Origin: Acidimicrobiia bacterium
GTDB lineage: Bacteria > Actinomycetota > Acidimicrobiia > Spongiisociales > SHLN01
Length of the DNA stretch: 12,915 bases
Reading direction: 5' to 3'
NCBI GenBank assembly: GCA_030624805.1
Contig: JAUXJL010000026.1
Coordinates: 1 to 12,915, forward strand
Part shown: one piece after another, positions 8,168 through 12,915 of the stretch
How positions within the stretch are numbered: position 1 is the first letter of the stretch
How the letters are laid out: every line of letters starts with the position of its first letter
Program-made: the position numbers and the translations under genes
The notes under the pieces: generated by a model
The model's database searches: none
What the model saw: the letters and a program-made list of their open reading frames with translations, nothing else
What the model was told of the DNA's origin: nothing

Positions 8168-9290
8168 ATGTCAGATCCACATTCCATGCTCAAGGATCTT
8201 CGCTCTCGGCTCGAGGACGCCCGGAGGTTCCTTTGACGTCGATCAGAAGACCCGAGATCTCGAAAAGCTGAGGGAACAGGCCTCCGCCCCTGATCTGTGG
8301 AATGACCCGGACGCAGCCCGCAAAGTGACGAGGATGCTGGCGCGTCACGAGCAAACCATCGCCCAAGTTGACACGATCGGGGCCGCCCTCGACGACGCAG
8401 AAACCCTTCTCGAGCTCGGGGAGGCGGAGGAAGACGCGGCAACGGTGAAGGAGGCTGCCTCGGATTTGACTGAACTCGAGTCAGAGCTCGCCGATCTCGA
8501 GCGCGAGAGCCTGTTCTTCGGGGAATACGACGACAACGCCGCCATCGTGTCAGTGCATGCCGGAGCCGGGGGGGTCGACGCCCAGGACTGGGCCGAGATG
8601 CTGCTGCGGATGTATACCCGATATCTCGACGACGTCGGGTTTGCAGTCGAAGTAGATGACTTGCAAGAAGGCGAGGAAGCCGGTATTAAATCGGCCTCTT
8701 TCACCGTCCGGGGCGATTACGCCTATGGAAACATGGAGGGGGAACGAGGGGTGCACCGGTTGGTACGGATGAGCCCGTTTGACGCCGCCAACCGCCGGCA
8801 CACGTCGTTCGCGGCGGTCGATGTGATTCCAGAAGTGGAGACGGCCCCGTTTGAGATCAATCCCGATGATCTCCGCATCGACGTCATGCGGGCCCAGGGT
8901 GCCGGTGGCCAGCACGTGAACACGACCGACTCGGCAGTCCGTATCACCCATATACCCACCAATATCGTTGTCACCTGCCAGGCGGAGCGCTCCCAGCTCC
9001 AAAATCGGGCCCGTGCCATGGAATTGCTCAACTCTCGTCTTGCCGAGTTGGCGCGCCAGCAGCATGCCGAGCGTCTCGAGGAAATTCGCGGCGAACAGAA
9101 CGAAGCCGCCTGGGGACACCAGATTCGCAGCTATGTGCTGGCCCCCTACCAAATGGTCAAGGATTTGCGGACGGAGGTCGAGATAGGAAATGTAGAAGCG
9201 GTGCTCGACGGCGATATCGGTGTGTTTACCGATGGTTACCTCGAGTGGCGCCGCCGCCAGGAATCGGATGGACCCGCGGAAAATGAGTGA
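8168..9290 (+). CDS. prfB: Peptide chain release factor 2, expressed by programmed +1 frameshift
   Basis: RF2 reads UGA and UAA stop codons and triggers release of the finished protein on the ribosome. The gene is in two frames. The first 22 codons run from ATG 8168 (MSDPHSMLKDL...) to CTT at 8231-8233, followed by TGA at 8234-8236. A +1 shift continues at GAC 8235 and gives 351 more residues, about 373 in total, normal for RF2. The second frame begins DVDQKTRDLEKL and includes PDLWNDP, as RF2s do. The stop-recognition tripeptide S202-P203-F204 marks RF2 rather than RF1, and G246-G247-Q248 is the catalytic GGQ loop. The first ATG in the downstream frame (8325) is too late and would remove the N-terminal helices. 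The position in front of ftsE matches actinobacteria. Low RF2 should favour the frameshift and so raise RF2 synthesis. Confidence 0.96.
8223..8237 (+). promoter_or_regulatory. prfB programmed +1 frameshift site
   Basis: GGAGG (8223-8227), a 3-nt spacer TTC, then CTTTGAC (8231-8237). This matches the classical RF2 arrangement: an internal Shine-Dalgarno sequence three bases before a slippery CUU followed by UGA C. The P-site tRNA slips from CUU to UUU and translation resumes at GAC. The TGA is the sensor for RF2 level. Confidence 0.95.
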
Positions 9291-9295
9291 ACTGG

Positions 9296-9301
9296 TACGA
9301 T
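9296..9301 (+). promoter_or_regulatory. Possible -10 element upstream of ftsE
   Basis: TACGAT fits TANNNT and lies in the 51-nt gap after prfB, about 40 nt before the ftsE start. There is no matching -35. A ribosome binding site GGAG at 9331-9334, 7 nt before ATG 9342, is clearer and fixes the ftsE start. Confidence 0.25.
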
Positions 9302-9341
9302 TTTTGAGCCGATCACGGCAGCCCTCCCTCGGAGTTTCCCG

Positions 9342-10154
9342 ATGATTCGCCTGCAAGGTGTCAGCAAGGTGTATGACGGCTCGACCGTCGCGATCCGTGA
9401 TGCCACGGCCGGTATCCAAAAAGGGGAGTTCATTTTTCTGGTGGGCCCCTCCGGCTCAGGCAAATCAACCCTCATCCGGCTGCTGATGCGTGAAGAGAAG
9501 CCGACCGACGGCGAGATTTGGGTGGCTGGTCGCAATATCGCCGAGCTTCCCGATTGGAAGGTCCCCTACTTGCGCCGTTCAGTCGGCACCGTGTTCCAGG
9601 ATTTCAAGCTTCTCCCGAATAAGACCGTCTTCCAGAACGTGGCTTTTGCCCTCGAAGTAATCGGCCGCCCCCGCGGCATGGTGGTCCAGCAGGTCCCGAA
9701 GGTGTTGAAGCTCGTCGGATTGGCCTCGAAGGCCGAGCGACTGCCGCGACAGCTTTCAGGCGGGGAGCAACAACGAGTCTCAATCGCCCGCGCCTTCGTG
9801 AACCGGCCACTCATTCTCCTGGCTGATGAGCCGACGGGGAACCTCGATCCGGCCACGTCGGTTGGCATCATGCGGCTGCTCGATCGGATCAACCGCACCG
9901 GCACGACGGTGGTGATGGCTACTCACGACCATGCAATTGTCGATGCCATGCGGAGGCGAGTCATCCAGCTGGAGCGAGGCCGGATCGTGCGGGACGAGCC
10001 ACGTGGCGTCTACGAGGGCCCAAGCCCGGCGACGGCCGCCACCGATCTGGATGGCCCTGCGTTTGTCGAGTCAAATGGTCAGCAAGGGGCCGAGCCCGTT
10101 GTCGAGCCTGTCGAAGACGCGGTGGTGGCACCCGGAGACGCAGATGAGGGCTGA
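9342..10154 (+). CDS. ftsE: Cell division ATP-binding protein FtsE
   Basis: A 270-residue ABC ATPase that pairs with the membrane protein FtsX and works at the divisome, where ATP hydrolysis is passed through FtsX to activate a wall hydrolase. Walker A is GPSGSGKST (K41), the Q-loop is VFQDFKLLPNKT as in other FtsE proteins, the signature is LSGGEQQR (from L138), and Walker B is LLADEP (D162-E163). VMATHDHAIVDAM carries the switch histidine. The conserved core ends near GVYEG (222-226). The remaining 44 residues form an extension rich in Ala, Pro, Glu and Asp with ten acidic and no basic residues, absent from the usual protein of about 220-230 residues and probably disordered. The start is supported by GGAG 7 nt upstream. 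It overlaps ftsX by 11 nt. Confidence 0.97.
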   Translation: MIRLQGVSKVYDGSTVAIRDATAGIQKGEFIFLVGPSGSGKSTLIRLLMREEKPTDGEIWVAGRNIAELPDWKVPYLRRSVGTVFQDFKLLPNKTVFQNVAFALEVIGRPRGMVVQQVPKVLKLVGLASKAERLPRQLSGGEQQRVSIARAFVNRPLILLADEPTGNLDPATSVGIMRLLDRINRTGTTVVMATHDHAIVDAMRRRVIQLERGRIVRDEPRGVYEGPSPATAATDLDGPAFVESNGQQGAEPVVEPVEDAVVAPGDADEG

Positions 10155-11016
10155 GTACGTTGTTGGTGAGGCCGCCACCAACCTTCGGCGCAATGTTCTG
10201 TTGGTACTGGGAGCGATCCTCGCCGTGTTCGTATCGCTTTTCATGACCTATATGGCGTTGGTCGTCAACGAAGTCGGCCGCAATTCCGCCGCCCGCTGGC
10301 AGGAGGGCATCACGATTATCGCCTGGCTCGACGATGGTGACCTTGCCGGCCACACGCTCATCACCAACGAGGTCAACTCCTGGGAGGAAGTGGAGCGGGC
10401 GCTGTATGTCGGCAAAGCCGAGGCCTGGCAAGAGTTCCAGGCCATGTTTGCCGACAACCCCGCGCTGGTGGAAGAAGTCGACCCGGCCGCGATGCCAGCT
10501 TCGGTGCGGGTGGAGCTGACCGATAACGAGACCCACACCGCGGTGGTGGCCCGGCTCGGGTCCATCGGGGGTGTCGACGGCGTGGTCGAAGCTTCTGACG
10601 CAGTCGAGGACACTCTCGAGGCGTCACGCCTCCTCAACACAGGCGGCATCGTACTTGGCGTTGCGCTCGGCCTGTCGGCGGTAGTCATGATTTCCAATAC
10701 GGTTCGGATGGCAATCTATGCCCGCCGCGAGGAGATCAGCATCATGAAACTCGTTGGGGCTTCCAACTGGTTCGTGCGCACGCCATTCCTGGTGGAAGGC
10801 CTGATCGAAGGGCTGGTCGGAGGTGCTTTGGCGGTCCTGGCGGGGTGGTTCGGATACCGTTGGTTCATCTCCAACCTGGACCTTGGGATCATCGACACCC
10901 AGGTGCCCGATTCGTTTCTCCTCAGTCGGGGGCTCATTGTGCTCGCGTTCGGGGCGGTTGCCGGAGCCGTCGGAAGCCTGGTCGGGCTCCGACGATACCT
11001 GCAGGAATCTCGGTGA
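10144..11016 (+). CDS. ftsX: Cell division protein FtsX
   Basis: A 290-residue membrane partner of FtsE. It carries the signal from FtsE across the membrane to a peptidoglycan hydrolase during septation. Predicted topology is the standard one: one membrane helix at about residues 17-40 (VLLVLGAILAVFVSLFMTY), a large extracellular domain (about 41-165), then three helices around LNTGGIVLGVALGLSAVVM, LVGGALAVLAGWFGYRWF and LIVLAFGAVAGAVGSLVG. The cytoplasmic loop with RREEISIMKLVGASNWFVR is the FtsX/MacB-type signature that contacts the ATPase. The frame stays open upstream to 9931, but those residues overlap ftsE and match nothing; ATG 10144 begins MRAEYVVGEAATNLRRN and has GGAG at 10134-10137. 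It ends by overlapping the peptidase GTG as GTGA. Confidence 0.96.
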   Translation: MRAEYVVGEAATNLRRNVLLVLGAILAVFVSLFMTYMALVVNEVGRNSAARWQEGITIIAWLDDGDLAGHTLITNEVNSWEEVERALYVGKAEAWQEFQAMFADNPALVEEVDPAAMPASVRVELTDNETHTAVVARLGSIGGVDGVVEASDAVEDTLEASRLLNTGGIVLGVALGLSAVVMISNTVRMAIYARREEISIMKLVGASNWFVRTPFLVEGLIEGLVGGALAVLAGWFGYRWFISNLDLGIIDTQVPDSFLLSRGLIVLAFGAVAGAVGSLVGLRRYLQESR

Positions 11017-12203
11017 AACGTCTCGCGGCCCTCTTAGCCGGGCTGCTACTGGCCACAATGGTTAGCCCGGTGGCTGCTCAAAACGCTATCCAGGATGAGC
11101 TGGCCGAAACTGCCGCCGAGATTGAGCGTCTCGAGGCCGAAATGGCCAACGCCGAGGGTGACGTGTCCTACTGGCGAAATCAGATCTCAGGGACGAACAG
11201 GCGCATGAGCGAGATTCTCTCTCAACTGAACGCAGCTGAAGTCGCCCTGGCCGACCTCAACGTCGCAATCACCGAAACCCAGGCATCCGTCTCCTTCACG
11301 GAACTTGAGATCACTCAGCGCGAGGCCGATCTGGAGCGAACGTCTGGTGAGATTGCCGTCACCCATGACATGGTCGTTATCCAAGCGGTTGAGCTGTTCA
11401 AGCGGGGTGGTGGCCAAATCGAATCCACCTTCGATTTTCAGAGTGTGCAAGAGGCTGCCGTGGCGGTCAGATATGGGTCGGCGGTAATCGAAGAAACCAA
11501 CAAGGCGCTCGACGTGCTCGAGGAGCTGCGGAGTGTACAGCTGCAACAAGTCGATCTCATCGAGGAACAGAAAGCAACGCTCAATGAGCAGCTCGGGCGC
11601 CTCGACATTGCCCAGCTGAAGGCCGAAGAGCAGCGGGTGATTGTCGAGGAGAACCAGCGCCAGGTCCAAGCCGAGCTCATCAACCAGAAGGCATTGCTCC
11701 AGACTGTTAAGAACGAGATCGCACACATCGAGATCGAGGTCGAAGGCTTAGAGGCCGAGCAGGAGGCACTCGTTGCGCTTTTGGCCAGGGAACAGGAGCG
11801 GGGCGGCATTGCTCCCGGGGAGCTCTTTCCGCCACTGAATCCGTCGATCATTGTGTCCGGATACGGCCCCCGATTGCATCCCATTCTCGGATACAGCCGC
11901 ATGCACACGGGATTGGACATCGATGGCAACTCTGGCCAAGAGATATCTGCCTCTGCCAGCGGCCGCGTTATCTATGCAGGTCCGCGCGGTGGGTATGGCA
12001 ACACCATCATCATCGATCACGGCGGGGGGCTGGCAACCCTTTACGCCCACCAGTCGTCGCTCGTGGCGAGCAACGGGGACCGCGTCGTAGTGGGGGACCT
12101 GATCGGATACGTGGGCAGCACCGGGCTCTCGACAGGTCCACACCTTCACTTCGAAGTCCGCATCAGCGGGGCCCACACCGATCCCGCTGTTTACTTCGGG
12201 TGA
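11013..12203 (+). CDS. Secreted coiled-coil M23 (LytM) peptidase, probable FtsEX-controlled septal hydrolase
   Basis: A 396-residue exported protein. Residues 1 to about 24 are a signal peptide (VKRLAALLAGLLLATMVSPVAA). About 27-262 is a long heptad-rich coiled coil, high in Glu, Gln, Leu and Ala. About 270-396 is an M23 domain with the full zinc site: H298 and D302 (HTGLD), H346 (YAH) and H377-L-H379 (HLHFE). M23 enzymes cut peptide cross-links in peptidoglycan. The coiled-coil plus LytM layout resembles EnvC, but EnvC has lost its zinc ligands and this one has not, so it may cut the wall directly. Direct coupling to ftsX through a GTGA overlap strongly suggests FtsX is its activator. The frame is open back to 10845, but the signal peptide and overlap point to GTG 11013. 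Confidence 0.92.
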   Translation: MKRLAALLAGLLLATMVSPVAAQNAIQDELAETAAEIERLEAEMANAEGDVSYWRNQISGTNRRMSEILSQLNAAEVALADLNVAITETQASVSFTELEITQREADLERTSGEIAVTHDMVVIQAVELFKRGGGQIESTFDFQSVQEAAVAVRYGSAVIEETNKALDVLEELRSVQLQQVDLIEEQKATLNEQLGRLDIAQLKAEEQRVIVEENQRQVQAELINQKALLQTVKNEIAHIEIEVEGLEAEQEALVALLAREQERGGIAPGELFPPLNPSIIVSGYGPRLHPILGYSRMHTGLDIDGNSGQEISASASGRVIYAGPRGGYGNTIIIDHGGGLATLYAHQSSLVASNGDRVVVGDLIGYVGSTGLSTGPHLHFEVRISGAHTDPAVYFG

Positions 12204-12652
12204 GCCAGAAGGTCGTCGCTTCGAATCGGCGGGCCAAATTCGATTACGAGATTGTCGACACATTCGAAGCCGGCATGGTCTTGGTCGGGTCGGAGGTGAA
12301 GAGTCTCCGGGAGGGGAAGGCCTCGATCAATGAGGCCTACGCCTTCGAGCGCGACGGTGAGCTGTGGCTGGAGTCCATGAATATCCCGCCCTACACCTAT
12401 GCCCGCGACGGCGGCCACGAGCCAACCCGTCCCCGCAAGCTGCTCCTCCACAAACGGGAGATCGTCCGCATCGGGGAGAAGCTGCGCGAACAAAGTCTCA
12501 ACCTCGTCCCAACCCGCGTCTATTTCTTGAACGGACGCGCCAAGGTGGAGCTCGCTCTCGGCAAAGGCAAACGAACCATCGACAAACGCCAATCGATCAA
12601 GAAACGAGAACAACAGCGAGAAATGGACCGCGCTACGCGCCGCAGGCGATAG
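12200..12652 (+). CDS. smpB: SsrA-binding protein SmpB
   Basis: A 150-residue SmpB, the protein partner of tmRNA in trans-translation, which frees ribosomes stalled on broken mRNAs and tags the product for degradation. The start GTG 12200 overlaps the peptidase stop as GTGA. Family hallmarks are NRRAKFDYEI near the start, FEAGMVLVGSEVKSLREGKASINEAYA, and YFLNGRAKVELALGKGKRTIDKR in the second half. The C-terminal tail KKREQQREMDRATRRRR is the basic helix that enters the mRNA channel of the stalled ribosome. Length is typical. The tmRNA gene lies just downstream but on the opposite strand, so the two partners are transcribed toward each other. Confidence 0.97.
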   Translation: MSQKVVASNRRAKFDYEIVDTFEAGMVLVGSEVKSLREGKASINEAYAFERDGELWLESMNIPPYTYARDGGHEPTRPRKLLLHKREIVRIGEKLREQSLNLVPTRVYFLNGRAKVELALGKGKRTIDKRQSIKKREQQREMDRATRRRR

Positions 12653-12692
12653 AACCCGCTGCCCGGGGTGGAGCCATGATCTGTTGGTCCCG

Positions 12693-12711
12693 GCAACGCC
12701 TGCGGCGTTGC
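12693..12711. other. Perfect inverted repeat in the smpB-ssrA spacer
   Basis: GCAACGCC and GGCGTTGC, 8 bp each with a 3-nt loop, 41 nt after the smpB stop. There is no T-tract, so it is not a classical terminator. It could slow or protect the 3' end of the mRNA. A direct repeat GGCTTGTCCGG follows at 12714-12724 and recurs at 12782-12792. Confidence 0.5.
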
Positions 12712-12817
12712 TTGGCTTGTCCGGGGGGAAGGTGTCGCTGACTTGGCGGGTTCGGGGGTCGGGGGGTTCTTCGGTCCCCTCGGCTTGTCCGGAAGCCTGA
12801 AAGCGAGCGCGGCCTAC

Positions 12818-12845
12818 AAAAAGGGCCCCCGGAGGGGCCCTTTTT
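12818..12845. terminator. Bidirectional rho-independent terminator between smpB and ssrA
   Basis: Perfect 12-bp stem: AAAAAGGGCCCC (12818-12829), loop CGGA, then GGGGCCCTTTTT (12834-12845). It ends in five Ts on the plus strand and, by symmetry, five Ts on the minus strand, so it can stop both the ftsE-smpB operon and the converging tmRNA transcript. It lies 2 nt from the mature tmRNA 3' end. Confidence 0.93.
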
Positions 12846-12847
12846 CG

Positions 12848-12915
12848 TGGAGGTGCGGGGAGTCGAACCCCGGTCCTCTGAAGTTTCAGCGCCGGCATCT
12901 CCGAGCGCAGCCGAC
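12848..12915 (-). ncRNA. ssrA: tmRNA (ssrA), 3' end only, minus strand
   Basis: Read on the minus strand, the window edge gives the tRNA-like 3' end of tmRNA. A GGAC precedes a T-arm with stem CGGGG/CCCCG and loop TTCGACT, followed by a 7-base acceptor strand CACCTCC and discriminator A. The template continues CGA, so the CCA tail is not encoded and would be added after processing. Upstream, GTCGGC can pair with GCCGGC as a helix, which fits a structured tmRNA body better than a tRNA: no anticodon arm of the right size is seen. The tag-coding part and the 5' end lie beyond the window. The smpB neighbour supports the call. The alternative is a tRNA with an unusual variable arm. Confidence 0.78.

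Noticed and set aside
8234..8236. In-frame TGA in prfB as a sequencing error or pseudogene
   Set aside because: The stop sits in the precise CTT TGA C context with GGAGG three bases upstream, and both halves read as RF2. This is programmed frameshifting.
8325..9290. prfB starting at ATG 8325
   Set aside because: RF2-like residues, including PDLWNDP, are encoded upstream in the same frame back to the frameshift site, so this start would truncate the protein.
8550..9419. Minus-strand open frame of 289 codons opposite prfB
   Set aside because: It lies almost wholly antisense to a clearly conserved gene and shows no recognisable domain; high GC creates such shadows.
9931..10143. ftsX starting at ATG 9931
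   Set aside because: It would overlap ftsE by more than 200 nt. The residues are not FtsX-like and a ribosome binding site precedes ATG 10144.
10845..11012. M23 peptidase starting inside ftsX
   Set aside because: The signal peptide begins exactly at GTG 11013 and the upstream residues are an out-of-frame reading of ftsX.
12191..12898. Minus-strand open frame of 235 codons across smpB, the terminator and tmRNA
   Set aside because: It runs through a terminator and a structured RNA gene and is antisense to smpB, with no domain seen.
12848..12915. Complete tRNA on the minus strand
   Set aside because: Only a T-arm and acceptor 3' strand are visible. No 7-nt anticodon loop with a 5-bp stem is found at the proper distance, and smpB next door favours tmRNA.

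Overview
The window is a high-GC, gene-dense stretch that looks like a chromosomal housekeeping locus of an actinobacterium, possibly a deep-branching class such as Acidimicrobiia. The gene order is the main reason: ComF-type phosphoribosyltransferase - long hibernation factor (hpf) - secA - prfB - ftsE - ftsX - secreted coiled-coil M23 peptidase - smpB - ssrA (tmRNA) is an extended version of the arrangement known in Mycobacterium and relatives. GTG starts, stop/start overlaps and few intergenic bases fit this. The class-level assignment is inference; no taxonomic search was possible.

Layout. 1-248: non-coding, with a roughly 65-bp direct repeat in two copies and short 7-bp tandem repeats. 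249-803: ComF-family gene. 901-5291: hpf followed by three genes that each overlap the one before (hpf/response regulator by 4 nt, response regulator/HEAT protein by 1 nt, HEAT protein/HD-GYP protein by 8 nt). 5349-7991: secA. 7992-8167: spacer with two inverted arrays of degenerate 7-bp repeats and a probable promoter. 8168-9290: prfB, which needs a +1 frameshift at an in-frame TGA. 9342-12652: ftsE-ftsX-M23 peptidase-smpB, with every junction overlapping. 12653-12847: non-coding, ending in a symmetrical terminator. 12848-12915: the 3' end of a tmRNA gene on the minus strand, so ssrA converges on smpB.

How the genes fit together. Two themes stand out. One is ribosome management: Hpf makes inactive 100S ribosomes, RF2 terminates translation and autoregulates by frameshifting, and SmpB with tmRNA rescues stalled ribosomes. 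The other is the envelope: SecA drives export, and FtsEX probably controls the M23 peptidase that splits septal wall. Between them sits a compact signalling unit (NarL-type response regulator, HEAT-repeat protein, HD-GYP phosphodiesterase) that I do not recognise as a described system. The HEAT and HD-GYP proteins appear to share an N-terminal domain. This unit is the least explained and most interesting part of the window.

All other long open frames on the opposite strand or in alternative frames overlap well-recognised genes and are treated as shadows. No CRISPR array, insertion sequence, prophage or resistance gene is visible.
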